A stretch of 64,000 nucleotides of DNA from Coffea arabica (lineage: Eukaryota > Streptophyta > Magnoliopsida > Gentianales > Rubiaceae): the NCBI RefSeq assembly GCF_036785885.1, contig NC_092326.1, positions 372,001 to 436,000 on the forward strand. The letters run 5' to 3'. The position numbers and the translations under genes are program-made. Of the stretch, positions 12,557-23,257 are shown one piece after another (the stretch's first letter is position 1; the number at the start of each line of letters is the position of its first letter). Under the pieces are notes generated by a model, which worked only from the letters and a program-made list of their open reading frames with translations, was not told the origin of the DNA and made no database searches.

Positions 12557-12711
12557 GATTAATCTTTTCTACATTGACAGTATAAACACTGTCAGTTTTG
12601 AATAAATGACAATTATGCAAAATTTAAATTTGAAATATAACTTTTACACATGTGTCATTGATCCAACGGTGATAGTGTGTATACACTGTTAATATATATA
12701 AGATTTGCTGA
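12557..12711. mobile_element. MITE, GATTAATCTT family, copy A
   Basis: About 155 bp. Starts GATTAATCTTTTCTACATTG, has the core ATGACAATTATGCAAAATTT, and ends GTATACACTGTTAATATATATAAGATTTG. The two ends are complementary (AAATCTTATATA...CTGACAGT type). Copies at 53231 and 55031, degraded copies at 49461, 53966 and ~19705. Confidence 0.7.
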
Positions 12712-13490
12712 AAAATTAATGCCTAAACTTCTCTTAAACAATAGTTAGTTAGTTAGTTAGTTATAGAGTCCGCTAGAAAAAAAATTCTTTCTTCTTAGCA
12801 ATATTACATGGTTCTAAGATGATCGCAACATAGGGAATGAAAATCAAAAACCAAAAAAGAAAGAAAAAGAAATATGTTGCACATTGATGAAATTAGGCTT
12901 CTAACATATCATAATCAAGTTTGGCGATTTCCAAATTAGATAGTGAGTTTCAAATTAGGTAGTAACTTAACAACTCAATGGCTTGTCTATTACCCTTATC
13001 GGTGCTAACCAAACATGCAAAATTATCAAGCCCATTACGTTTACTTGATCATTATCTACCAAGTTATTTATTGAAGTATCACATGACAATGAGAATTGTA
13101 TATCCACAAGAAGCCAGCCTAGTATTCAGGTGACACCTAGGGGCATGGAAAGATCCAAGCGTTTAAGTAAAATATGTCCTATAATCTGGAATTAAGGTCA
13201 TATACTACGTATACGTGGATGGTATTATATCAACAATAACTGAAAAGTCACTAGCTATTTGCCCTAATGGAGTAAGTCCTAGCATTATTAGATTGGGACA
13301 ACTCTAGACTCAACTCAACTTTGGTTCATTTACTCAACCTCTAATACTTGTCCCAAGCGAAATGGCAAGTAGATGATAGAGAAGCATATAAGCATTATGC
13401 TACATGGAATGCTTAACGTATGGTTCTTTGATTGGAAATACCTAGCTACTTTCTTTGACAAAAATTAATTTACCCTCGGTTTTCTTTTCT
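12712..13490. other. intergenic
   Basis: No gene seen. A short (TTAG)n tract lies at about 12745-12762. Confidence 0.5.
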
Positions 13491-13496
13491 TGTTTT

Positions 13497-13910
13497 TGGA
13501 TAAACAAGAAAATTTTATTCATTCATATAAAAATGCACCTACGGAAGCAAATTTCACAGGTGTAATAGAAAGAAGGGATTTCTTTCAAATTTGAGAAGCC
13601 AACAGCAGATAATATTATAAAACTCAAACAATTTTTTTCAAGTAAAGATAAACCCTTGAAGCTCCAATAGATGAGTTACGCATGTCTTGTACAAGCTCCA
13701 ATGGAAAGTTTAGATTTGACCAAATTGATCCGAGAAATCTCAAATCTAATAAGATTAAAGCACAAATTTAAAAACTCTCGCCAAGGAGACAAAGAAGTTC
13801 TCACTACGAAAATCCCTGGGGAGAATAAATTCTCATTGGGAGAATCGTAGAAGAGAAAATTTGTTGAAAATTTTAATTTCAGAAACAAAGAAAAAAAAAA
13901 CCCTAGGGAG
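13497..13910 (-). mobile_element. possible LINE 3' fragment
   Basis: Read on the minus strand, this segment ends in GAATAAAATTTTCTTGTTTATCC followed by an A-rich tail, the kind of 3' end seen in plant L1-type LINEs. No coding domain survives, so the call rests only on this 3' end. Confidence 0.3.
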
Positions 13911-14529
13911 AGAAACTAATAGAAAAGGCCGAGAATAAGATATGGAGGAGTTTGTTTGCTGAAGAAACTTTGATGCCAAGAGGGAGAAAATAGGCTTTCT
14001 TATCAAAACAAATTCATGAACATATGCGTTTGCAGACCAAAAGTTTTGTTTTTCTTAGAAAATGCTGCACTTAGTGGGTTTCTTCTGCATTTTCTTGATA
14101 TTCTCGAAATATCAGCCAGTTTTATGTTAACGGAAAAACAAAATCTGCAATAGAGATTTAAATAGAAATAGGAAAAGCTCTACTGAAAATGGGAATAAAA
14201 TGAAATGGGATAATAGGATGGTATCTTGTTACTAGCACTAAATCCTCTTTGTGAAGCAAATGTGAAGTGTCACTATGACTACCCAAAGTCAAATCAAATT
14301 GTTGAACCGCTGCAGGTTTTCGCTTTACCTTGGGCCATGAAAATTAGTCTATTTTCCAATATAATACTAGTACAAGTAAAAGAGCATTATTAATAGAACC
14401 CTAAAAAAAAGAGCATCATTAAAGCTTTTAAAAAACAAAGTACTCTTATTACAGTTAAGAAAAAGAATCTGGCAAGAGATTTTTTGTTTGTCCTTGTTAC
14501 CTTTTCTTCACTGCTTGGCAGCCCCCTCG
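13911..14529. other. intergenic
   Basis: No gene seen. Confidence 0.5.

Positions 14530-14571
<42 letters not shown>
14530..14571 (+). repeat. poly(C) tract, 42 nt
   Basis: An uninterrupted run of 42 cytosines preceded by GCCCCCTCG. On the minus strand it is a G42 run. Such a long pure C/G homopolymer is rare in plant nuclear DNA. It may be a true mononucleotide expansion or an assembly or cloning artefact; the stated length should not be trusted. Confidence 0.9.
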
Positions 14572-14573
<2 letters not shown>

Positions 14574-15005
14574 AACAAAAAAAGGCAGAGAAAAGGAAAA
14601 CCTGAATTTTTAGAAAGTAGGTAAGAGGATTTGATTCATTAACCTACACCCAAATAAAGTTTTAAAATTCTCTTGATGGCTAACCCAAATTCTACATTTA
14701 TCTAGTTAATATTCAACCAATTTAACTAGGTGAGAGGGATGTCACTTTTTATTCCTTTTTAAGTCCCTCTTCTTGTTCCCAAATATTAGCCCATATGGAA
14801 TTTCTTAATGTTGTCCGCTCCCCAATATTAGCCCATGAACGGTTCAGTCCAATGGCCGCCGTCGTTTTCAAGGTTGCGGTAGTGATGGATAAAACAACAA
14901 AACTAAATAGACTTTCCCGGAATCCAACTTTGGACTTTGATCTCAGCCCACTTTTAGGCCCCTATCAGCCCAAAATCTGTGGTTCCATTCAAACCTGGAA
15001 AATTA
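14572..15005. other. intergenic
   Basis: No gene recognised; a 75-codon frame (14795-15022) runs into the adjacent MITE and looks fortuitous. Confidence 0.5.
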
Positions 15006-15173
15006 GAGTGTTTGGATTGTAAATTATTTGAAATATTTCTACTGTAATACTTTTTGTGATGTGACGTGTGTGAGATAAAATGATAATTGAAAAGATAAAA
15101 AAGTGTATTGAAAATTGTAATGGTGATGTAAACAAATATATTTGAACAAATAATCTCCTGTCCAAACACACTC
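15006..15173. mobile_element. MITE, GTTTGGATTG family, copy 4
   Basis: Starts AGTGTTTGGATTGTAAATTA, contains TACTTTTTGTGATGTGACG then GTGTGTGAGATAA, and ends GTCCAAACACACTC. Reverse orientation relative to copies 1 and 2. Confidence 0.72.
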
Positions 15174-15222
15174 AAAGTCTCACAAATATGAATTTCTTCT
15201 TGCACTTTTTGTAGGGGAGAGT

Positions 15223-15645
15223 AGGGGTGTGCAACGAATTCGAATTCGGTAATTCGGAAATTTGAATTCGAAATTTTTCAAAATTTTATAATAGGAATTA
15301 CAACCGATTTCGATTTCGATTCCGAATTCAATTCGATCGAAATTCGGTAAATTCCGAATTCATCGAATTCGAAACCTTTTTTCCTTTTTTTTTTCGTTTT
15401 TGTTAGAGGTATTGTTATATAATATAAATTTTATATTACATGTATTATAAAACGAAATTGAATTCGAAAATTTCAATTTTGATTTCCGATTTCAAAAACT
15501 CTATTACCGAATTCAAACCAAATTCGCTTAATTCGAAATAGGAAATTCCGATTTCAGTGCCGAATTCTAAATTACTGAATTCAAAATTTTCGAATTCAAT
15601 TCGAATTCAGTCGGTAAATCTAAATTTTTCGATTTTGCACACTCC
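15223..15645. mobile_element. TIR element rich in GAATTCGG words (423 bp)
   Basis: Termini AGGGGTGTGCAA and TTGCACACTCCT are inverted repeats with one mismatch. The interior is built almost entirely of variants of CGAATTCGGTAATTCG in both orientations, giving an extreme density of GAATTC (EcoRI) sites. Probably a non-autonomous DNA element; no clear TSD. Confidence 0.65.
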
Positions 15646-15866
15646 TGGGGGAAAGCATAAAATTGGTTAACGGAAGTTTTGACCAAATTAAATTAAATTT
15701 GGTGAATTCGGTGAATTTGATTTTGATTTTATTTTGGTTAAAGAATTTGATTTTGGATTCAAATGTTCAATTTCGATGTTAAACGAAATTTCATATTTTC
15801 TATCTATTATATTTATATTTTATATTTTTAATTTATTATCCCTTGCAATTTATATGTTTTATGTTA
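15646..15866. other. short intergenic spacer
   Basis: AT-rich spacer between two TIR elements; it still contains GAATTCGGTGAATTTG-like words. Confidence 0.4.
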
Positions 15867-15875
15867 TATTTTAAA

Positions 15876-15975
15876 GGATAAAATACAAGGTAACCCCCTA
15901 TTGTTTCGCGAAAAGACACCTTATCCCCTATTGTTTAGAAGCTTCTACATAAACACCCTAAATTTCATAACTAAA
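15876..15975 (+). repeat. MULE left TIR
   Basis: About 100 bp, matched in inverted orientation by about 19089-19188. Both arms carry AAAATACAAGG, AAAAGACAC, GTTTAGAA and ACATAAACAC in the same order. Confidence 0.8.
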
Positions 15976-16535
15976 GTGGAAATGACCTTTCGAACTGATT
16001 GAGTTACTGGCAGCATGTGGAATACCCAAAATACCCTCATTTATAATAGAGAGGGAGAGAGAATCAAGAACTGACTCTCTCTCGTTCATCCTTTGTAAAG
16101 AGAAAAGAAATCCTAAAAAGGTGAAATGTGAAATCACGTTTTACATTGTTGGTGAAATATCATGGATCTGAGTTGAAGACGGCGTGGCTGCATCTGGTCG
16201 CGATGAAGAGAAGGTCATATTGGTGGCTGCATCTGATCATGAAGCTTGTTCGGCATTTTTTAGGTAAGAATCAAAACTTGTTGTTCGATATTCAGTCCAT
16301 TTAATGTTTAGTATTTGTATTCTATTTCCACTATATATTAGGGCTTACGTATGTGGTTTTTGCCATTTTTATAGTAGGTGGTCCATATGTAGGTGGTTTA
16401 TCAAAGAAAAATGGGTAAAAATGTAAAGTCCTTAACTTTTTTAGCTTTTCTTGAGTACGTGGATCTTTTTTGGAGTGTATATTTGATGTTAGGAGGAAAT
16501 AATATGTGTCGGGTTTGGATCTGGGTTTGACTCCT

Positions 16536-18052
16536 ATATTAGCCATTGCCATTGTTGAAGCAGAAAACTATGACAGTTGGACTTGGTTTTTGAAGGAGCT
16601 GATTACTCATTAGGGGTGGGCACGGGTCGGGTACCCGCCCCGAACGCTAATTGGCTGACCCGACCCTAACATATCGGGTCACTATTTTTTTGACCCTAAT
16701 CCGCTCCGAACTTCCTCGGGTACCCGATCCTCGGATACCCGAAAAATAGGGGCGGGTCATAGGGTACCCGCCCCTATTTAAAGAATGCAATTTTTCTCTA
16801 AAACTCATAAGACATAAGATGAACCTGCTGGACGATAGCATCATTCAACAAAAAAAAAAAGGCAACAACATCATTCAAATTCAAACTTGAATTTCAGAAC
16901 ATAACCTAAGCCTTACGCATATGCGTGCAACAGTCCACCAAAAGTACAGAAAAAGCCATGTAAAGTAAAACTCTCTGCAAATGAACAACTAGCCTATGAG
17001 AGTTGGTCTAAGACCTCAAATGTCAAAGCCATGAGAGTATCTCCATGGAAAATTATGGCCAGAATTTGTTTCCGTACCTGTACCATTTATGCCGATTGCC
17101 GACCCCCTTTTTGGTTTTTTTTTTCTTTTTTCTGTATGGGTCCAGCAATTCCTAATCTTAATTGTACAACCCAGTTTCGATTTGGACGAAAGATCAGAAT
17201 TCATGTAGCCAATTCGACAAATGCATAGACGTACACAATACACATAGATGCAGAATAGTTTTGCAGAAAGAATTGAACTTAAAAGAAAATAGTTATTGAA
17301 AAACCTTGATAGCTAAACCACCCGGCTCCGGCGTCGGCGGCGTCAGGCGACCTTTTGGCAGCGTCCCTTTACTCGAAGTCGAAGGTAGAAAAGGACGACA
17401 ACGGAGAAACAGGGCTGAAGAGAAAGGGATTCGATTCAGTCAGGCAGTTTGAGGAGTTTTAACGGTAGTTTTCGGCCCTAGGTTTGAGAGACAAGAGCAT
17501 CGGCCATTGAAGAGTGAAGGGTGAAGGTGAAGAGTGAAGAGTGTCGACGGCTGAAGCAGAGGATGAAATCTGAAGGTTAGGAACCTAGGGTTAATAACTT
17601 AAAAAATTATAAAATTGCCCCTATATTTTTTAATATTTATATATTATACCCCCGGGTCGGGTACCCGCGGGTTTTGACTTTTACGATCCGTACCCGTATC
17701 CGAATGTTCCGGATACCCGACCCTATCTGATCCGCTAAGAGAAATCGGATTGGATATCCTATTTTTCGGTGCGGATCGGGTCGGATCTCTCGGGTTTTCG
17801 GGTCAGCGGGTATTTTTGCCCACCCCTATTACTCATATTAGAAGGGACAATGTAGTGCCTTATACCTTCATTTCTGACAGGCAAAACGACCTAGTACATG
17901 CTATAGAGGAGCAGTTTTCAGGTGCAGAGCACAGATTTTGCCTTAAGCATCTGTTTGAAAATTTCAAGGCAAAGTTCAAAAACAGTAAACTAAGGAAATT
18001 GTTTTGGGCTACTGCATCAAGTATCTCAGCAAAGCAGCACTGTTGCAGTTAG
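16536..18052 (+). pseudogene. MULE transposase remnant, split by insertion
   Basis: Two pieces of a Mutator transposase core. The left piece (16536-16610) encodes VEAENYDSWTWFLKEL, the MULE motif around a catalytic acidic residue. The right piece (17828-18052) encodes FISDRQNDLVHAIEEQF and AEHRFCLKHLFENFK, matching the next conserved block (ISD..GL..AI, then H.FC..H). They are separated by the 1217-bp nested element. With one copy of its TSD removed the two pieces read in the same frame, so the transposase was still open when the insertion happened. The protein then stops at 18050-18052, and no N-terminal or C-terminal domains are visible. Confidence 0.8.
16611..17827. mobile_element. nested TIR element (1217 bp) with 9-bp TSD
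   Basis: Starts TAGGGGTGGGCACGGGTCGG and ends with the complement TGCCCACCCCT. Both ends contain GGGTACCCG-type words (subterminal repeats at 16628-16770 and 17650-17820). ATTACTCAT on both sides (16602-16610, 17828-17836) is a perfect 9-bp TSD, so Mutator-type. The interior contains a GC-rich stretch (about 17310-17580) with CGGCGTCGGCGGCGTC. It resembles the 5' part of a plant gene more than a transposon, and could be a captured fragment (Pack-MULE style). No transposase inside. Confidence 0.85.
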
Positions 18053-18487
18053 TGACAACAGCCCTAATTCTCGATCCAAAAGATCTAAGAAGAATTAGGA
18101 TCAGAAATTTATGGATGTTGTTTTTAGGATTTGTGTCGATGTAAACAAGTTGCAATGGCACATATGCTATCTTTTGGTCATGCCATATATAATGGATTAA
18201 CATATTTTGTAAGTGATGCAACTTTTTAATCCTTTAATATTATTGGGATTGTTGCTAGTTATCTGTAGTGACATTATTGGCATTATTGCTCTTTTTTTGT
18301 AATGCCATATATTGGATTGTGGCTATCATATTATGACTATCCAAATTACTAATCATGAGTAAACAGGTTGTATACCTATTATCTTTATTTCATTAAGGAA
18401 TACAAACCATGACAAAAACTGGAATTTTTTCATAAACCAAAATCATTACATTATTTGGTACATCATATGCTGCCACTGACCAAATTA

Positions 18488-18856
18488 CTATTTTTTATAA
18501 GCAACAATTACTAGAGATAAACAACAAACGATAAAAGACAAAATCATTATCACTTTCAACATCCCCACTGTGCCTTCAACCGTACTCAATGTCACTCTTG
18601 GAGAGAAGCCACAACTTTCGTCTATTATTGTTTCTGGACTTTGACTAGTAGATTCATTGCTCATTTCATCCCTTCTTATAGGATTGCACCATGTCCAAAA
18701 GAAGCAGGACTCATTTTCACAAACGTAGTACAACCTAAATTTTATGGATTTGTTCGATTCCATGATCTTGATTTTGGCTCTTTTTTTGTAGAAGCACCGA
18801 CACTGTTCATACCTAAGATCCGTCAAACCTCCTCCAAAATTTGTAGAAGTGGACAT
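18488..18856 (-). CDS. GRF-type zinc finger/TM protein inside the MULE
   Basis: 122 residues, on the strand opposite the transposase remnant and convergent with it. Residues ~19-62 resemble a plant GRF-type zinc finger: CRCFYKKRAKIK, then LYYVCENESCFFWTWCNP, with the spaced C...C...C...C and the FFxWxxP ending. The usual NPGRxFYxC core is degenerate (SIKFRLYYVC), so metal binding may be altered. The C-terminus has one hydrophobic helix (VIMILSFIVCCLSLVIVAY), a common arrangement in plant GRF/TM proteins. It lies between the transposase remnant and the right TIR. It may be a captured host gene or an accessory gene of this MULE lineage; expression is unknown. Confidence 0.5.
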   Translation of the reverse strand: MSTSTNFGGGLTDLRYEQCRCFYKKRAKIKIMESNKSIKFRLYYVCENESCFFWTWCNPIRRDEMSNESTSQSPETIIDESCGFSPRVTLSTVEGTVGMLKVIMILSFIVCCLSLVIVAYKK

Positions 18857-19197
18857 GGCAACTTTCGATTCTCCCTAGGATCTATCAATCCTCTTACATT
18901 TTTTGCTCTTAATTCTTCTCGCTTTTTCCTTTCACTCTTTGATGGCTTCAAATGTCTTCTGCCCTAATATGTCACTTCAATAAAGCAACTGAAGGGTAGT
19001 TTGGGAATGAAACTCAAGGTCTTTCCAAAGGAATCCCCCATACCCATCACCACTAGGTCGCACTCCCGGTCACAAGTCAATTTTCACTTTACCTATGAAG
19101 TTTAGAGTGTTTATGTGGAGGTTTCTAAACGATAGGAGGAAAATGTGTCTTTTTGTGAAACCACAAGATGGTTCCTTGTATTTTACTCTATTTTAAA

Positions 19198-19776
19198 TCT
19201 TATTTTGGATATATACATATATGTACACATGTACACATTGGTCTTTGGTTATTGACTATTTCATCATTATGAATGAATATATTAATACCTCTTTAGTAGC
19301 TAAAAACAAAAAATTACATAAGTCAAAGTATTATACATCAAATAATAATAATGTCTAATACTAAACTGCTTATTACATAATATGTGCTTAATTCACATGC
19401 ATATAAAAATAAATGTGGATACATTGTTCTTCTTTAGAGTTTATGAATGATTACTTTATACATTAATTTACAAAATCGTGTGATATAACTTTTAGATATG
19501 AACTGCAAATAGAGATGAAAATGGAAGAATTTGTTTAACTAATTTTGAAATCAAATTCTGATTTTAATTCAATTAGTCTTCAATTTGGTAAAAACGAATT
19601 CAATTTCGACTTCAGTTGAAAGTTAAGCCAATTTTATTTAACCAATTAATCAATTAACTAATCCATTCTTAACTTTAACTTTATGTTGGATTAGTTTATA
19701 GTAAGAATTAATCTTATATATAATTGATAGTGTATAGTATCATGGTTAGGTATATGAGACATGAGTAAAACTTGAA
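19198..19776. other. intergenic, AT-rich
   Basis: Contains a degraded fragment of the GATTAATCTT MITE family near 19705-19735 (AATTAATCTTATATATAATT then GATAGTGTAT). No gene seen. Confidence 0.45.
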
Positions 19777-20376
19777 TTTTTTTGAGGAAAAAACTAAGCA
19801 ATTTCATTAATGAAAATGCTGGAAATCGTCCAGCGTTATTTACTTGGCAAATATTGGAGCGGAGTTCTAGAGAGTTTCAAATTGGTTGGCTGATCTAGCG
19901 TATTGTGCTAAAATATGCACAAATCCAAATTACATCCACAATATGTTGTTTTAGAATGGCTATGTGAATATCCTTAATTACAAATCCTATATTTCTTCAG
20001 AGTTGCTAATCAACTTAACACATGAGGAAGCATCTCCTTCCAAGATGAAATTGGGGATCATGAGGACCTCTACCAATGATACCGCCTCTCTTGCGACAAG
20101 AGGTTTAGCCAACTCAACATCAACTATACCTTCAATCTTATTAGATAAGCTAGCAATAAATTTTTCCTACACCTACCACTTGATTAATAGCTAAGATAGA
20201 AGCATCAAAATTAACCTTGTAGTAGGGAAAAGATGGTCTGGACCAGGTGCAAGGATGCTGCTGAGTTAGTGTTGGTGAAGAGTGAACACTTCCTTCCTAG
20301 AAAGTAGCAACATGGTAGTGTGCAATACTAACAATTGACAGAGGGTCTCAGAAGATGCCATTGAAAAGCATCTCAT

Positions 20377-20952
20377 TCATATTATTCTAGATTTCATAGC
20401 AGGGAGTACCAAAGAGTTCGCAATCTTCCTTGATCCACAACTCAACACAAGGCTGACAGCATGAGTAAACTTTCCTCTCAAGATAACTAAGAGCCCATAT
20501 CTGAATTGAGCCAGGACAATTGAAAAAAAGATGGTACAAATCACCATGTGATCCCTTGCAAACAGCATAAAAGAAATCCATTAGGATATTGCATTTCAAG
20601 AAATTAGAGAATTATGAGATATATGCCAAAGTAGATGCTTTGTCCTGTTAGGGAGCTCAAGTGACTAGATTTTTCTCCAAACCAAGTCTTTGCCTAACAT
20701 TGTACCATTTCGCATCGTCTGACCCGAATCAAAGATATCAAAATCCATTATAGCATGATATCCACTTTTTACTATGAATTTCCCATTTCTTGAATAATGC
20801 CAAATCCACCTCTCTTTCATCCTTGTTCTGGCAAGAGGTAAGCTTTTGAATAAACTCAGATACAAATACACTTGTATCCAGGATGCGTAGGAGCCATTTA
20901 TCAAGCTAAATGTGAATAGAGTCTCCTGACCCAACTCATAATTTGCATCCAA
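20377..20952 (-). pseudogene. LINE ORF2 C-terminal region (zf-RVT type)
   Basis: Minus-strand frames carry WIWHYSRNGKFIVKSGYHAI, the conserved W.....G.f.vkS.Y block of the plant LINE zf-RVT region, followed in another frame by LYHLFFNCPGSIQIWALS, matching the H.ff.C..s...W part. Frame breaks separate the two. Non-functional. Confidence 0.75.
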
Positions 20953-21275
20953 TGTTCAAAGTCCTTTTTCTTTCTAGCATTCCTCTCCAATTAAAAATGG
21001 GCAACGTTTGAGAAATATTTGGCTTTAAGGACACGGTAAAGAAGAGAATTTGGGTTCGTTAGAATCCTCCATACTTGCTTGGCCAACATGGCACAGGTTA
21101 ATGTCTTCATGTTTCAGAAACCTAGGCTATCATAGTTTTTTGGAGCACATAACTTGTCCTAGTTTAACCAATGCATTTTGTGCTTTTCTAGAGAATCCCT
21201 CTACCACTATGTCCTGGATGATACTATCGGGTAAAAGGAAGCACTGCATGGTAGATGTAGGGATTGTTCAAACAA

Positions 21276-21430
21276 TCATTTTGAGCAGCACATTCTTTCC
21301 CGCTTGAGATAAATTTCTCCTTTGATCTCTGCAAATGATGCCAAATGCGATCCTTGATTGAAGAAAAAAATGTATGATTTTGATTTTCCAATGATCATAG
21401 GAAGACCCAAGTATTTGTCATGAGAGTCTA
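21276..21430 (-). pseudogene. LINE ORF2 segment left of the copia insertion
   Basis: Encodes the KYLGLPMIIGKSKSY block that follows the RT active domain in plant LINEs (KYLGLP...G.sK). The reading frame is cut at 21426 by the Ty1/copia element and resumes at 26172 on the other side. Confidence 0.75.
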
Positions 21431-21431
21431 C
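21427..21431. repeat. TSD of the Ty1/copia element (left copy)
   Basis: TCTAC here and at 26172-26176, a perfect 5-bp target-site duplication. Confidence 0.93.
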
Positions 21432-21719
21432 TGATACAAATATTGAGGCAAATAATAAGAGAAGCAAAGGACAAATGTTTCTTTCTTTGTAAAACTCACA
21501 CCACTTATAACATGAAATTACTCTATTTATAGAGTTTAAACCAACTCCACTAACTATCCCACTAACTCCACTAACTATCCCAATAACTCCACTCACTCCA
21601 CTAGCAACTCTACTAACTCCACTAGGTACTCCACTAATCCCACTAGTTATTCCACTAACTCCACCAATTAGATAGCATAAACAAATATGATTAATTAACA
21701 ACGGTAAATATTTCTAACA
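21432..21719 (-). repeat. Ty1/copia 3' LTR (288 bp)
   Basis: On the plus strand it runs TGATACAAAT to TTTCTAACA. It differs from the other LTR (25880-26171) by five substitutions and one 4-bp indel. About 40% of it is a degenerate tandem array of CCACTAACT-like words, which explains the odd Gly/Val/Ser-rich frame crossing it. Confidence 0.93.
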
Positions 21720-21731
21720 ATTCCTCCCTTA
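21720..21731 (-). other. polypurine tract of the copia element
   Basis: On the minus strand AAGGGAGGAAT directly precedes the 3' LTR, in the position and composition expected for the plus-strand primer. Confidence 0.8.
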
Positions 21732-21757
21732 AACTAAAAGTTTATCAAACATTCAGT

Positions 21758-22975
21758 TTAATATGATTTATTAACTGCACAAACTCCAAGCAGCTTCCTT
21801 AATTTCTGAAACGTGGATAACTTCAATGGCTTGGTCATTATATCAGCAATCTGATCTTCACTTTTGCAGTAGAAAAAATCAATTATTCCATCCCTTGTGA
21901 GCTCCCTTAGAAAATGAAACCTCACATCTATGTGTTTGGTTCTTCCATGTAGAACTGGATTTTTAGAGAGTTTGATGGCAGAACTGTTGTCACAATAAAT
22001 TGTAGTAGCTCCTTCTTGCTGAAAATGCAACTCTTCAAGAATATTCCTTAACCAAATTGCTTGACAGGCACAGGCGGTTGCAGCTACATACTCTGCTTCA
22101 GTTGTTGATGACGTAACAATTGGTTGTTTTTTTGAACACCATGAAATAGCTGTTGAACCCATTATGAACACATATCCAGACGTACTCTTTTTATCATCAG
22201 AATCGCCTGCATAGTCACTGTCAGTAAAACCAAACAAATCTGATTTTTCACCATTCTTGTAAAATAATCCATACTCAATGGTTCCCTGCAAGTATCGAAG
22301 AATCCTCTTGGCAACTAGAAGATGTGTCTCCCTTGGACTTTTCATGTATCTACTAATAAGACTTACAGCATGCATAATATCAGGCCTAGTTGCTGTCAAA
22401 CACATCAAACTTCCCACAATTTGCTTGTAAAGGGTGCTATCAACCCTCTTTCCTCCTGGTTCTTTGATGAGTTTTAAACCCATTTCAACTGACGTACTAA
22501 CAGAATTACAATTCGATATTTGAAATCTGTTCAGAATTTCTTGCACGTATTTTCTTTGTGATACAAAAATTCTATCAGCAGATTGCACCACTTCAATACC
22601 CAAAAAATAATGCATCTTTCCAAAATCAGACATATCAAATTCAGCCATCATAGATTTCTTGAATATTTCAAACATGGCATTATCATTCCCAGTAAAAATA
22701 AGATCATCAACATATAAGCAAACAATCAGCAATTTACCTCCATCTCCAATCTTTATGAATAGTGTATGCTCATATGGATATTTTTTAAATCCCTCCTTAG
22801 AAAAATAAGCATCTATACGACTATACCAAGCACGTGGGGCTTGTTTTAACCCGTATAATGCTTTCTTGAGTTTATATACCTTATGTTCACTTCCAACCTT
22901 CACATAACCAGGAGATTGATCAATAAATACCTGTTCCTGTAAATCACCATATAAAAATGCTGATTTCACATTCAA
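21758..22975 (-). pseudogene. copia reverse transcriptase and RNase H region
   Basis: A 405-codon open stretch, the best preserved part of the element. It starts inside the RT domain (NVKSAFLYGDL), has the catalytic YVDD motif (in LYVDDLIFTGN), then the copia RNase H (DSDYAGD, TEAEYVA, RTKHIDVRFHFLRE). In the intact family this is part of one polyprotein; here a TAG at 22988-22990 separates it from upstream sequence. The RT and RNase H key motifs appear intact. Confidence 0.9.
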
Positions 22976-23257
22976 TTGGAAAATAAGCTATGAATTTTGT
23001 GCTGCCAATGCTATCACCATCCTAATCATGTCATGCCTTGCGACTGGAGCAAAGACTTCTCCATAATCCACTCCAAACTCTTGCTTATAGCCTTTAGCTA
23101 CCAGACGTGCCTTGTACTTGTCAACTTCGCCATTCTCCTTTAATTTTGTCTTGTACACCCACTTGACACCTATAGATTTTTGTCCTTCCAGAAGATTGGT
23201 TAATTCCCAAGTGTTATTTCATTCAATAGTTGCAATTTCTTCATCCATTGCCTTCTG
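22976..23257 (-). pseudogene. copia RT N-terminal segment with two stops
   Basis: The frame continues through WVYKTKLKENGEVDKYKARL and KGYKQEFGVDYGEVFAPVAR, the start of the copia RT domain. It contains a TGA at 23219-23221 and the TAG at 22988-22990, both in frame with the flanking open stretches. Confidence 0.85.

Larger units (their letters stand above)
15876..19188. mobile_element. Mutator-like element (MULE), 9-bp TSD, with a nested insertion
   Basis: Ends are long inverted repeats of about 100 bp: the left starts GGATAAAATACAAGG and the right, read on the complement, starts GAGTAAAATACAAGG, with similarity continuing through TTTAGAAGCTTCTACATAAA. TATTTTAAA is present on both sides (15867-15875 and 19189-19197), a 9-bp TSD as expected for Mutator. 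Inside are a mudrA-type transposase remnant on the plus strand (16536-18052) and an opposing GRF-type frame (18488-18856, minus). A second TIR element (16611-17827) sits inside the transposase. Too little transposase remains for autonomy. Confidence 0.85.

Noticed and set aside
21276..21701. 141-codon frame with Gly/Val/Ser repeats
   Set aside because: A chance fusion of LINE sequence with the repetitive copia LTR.
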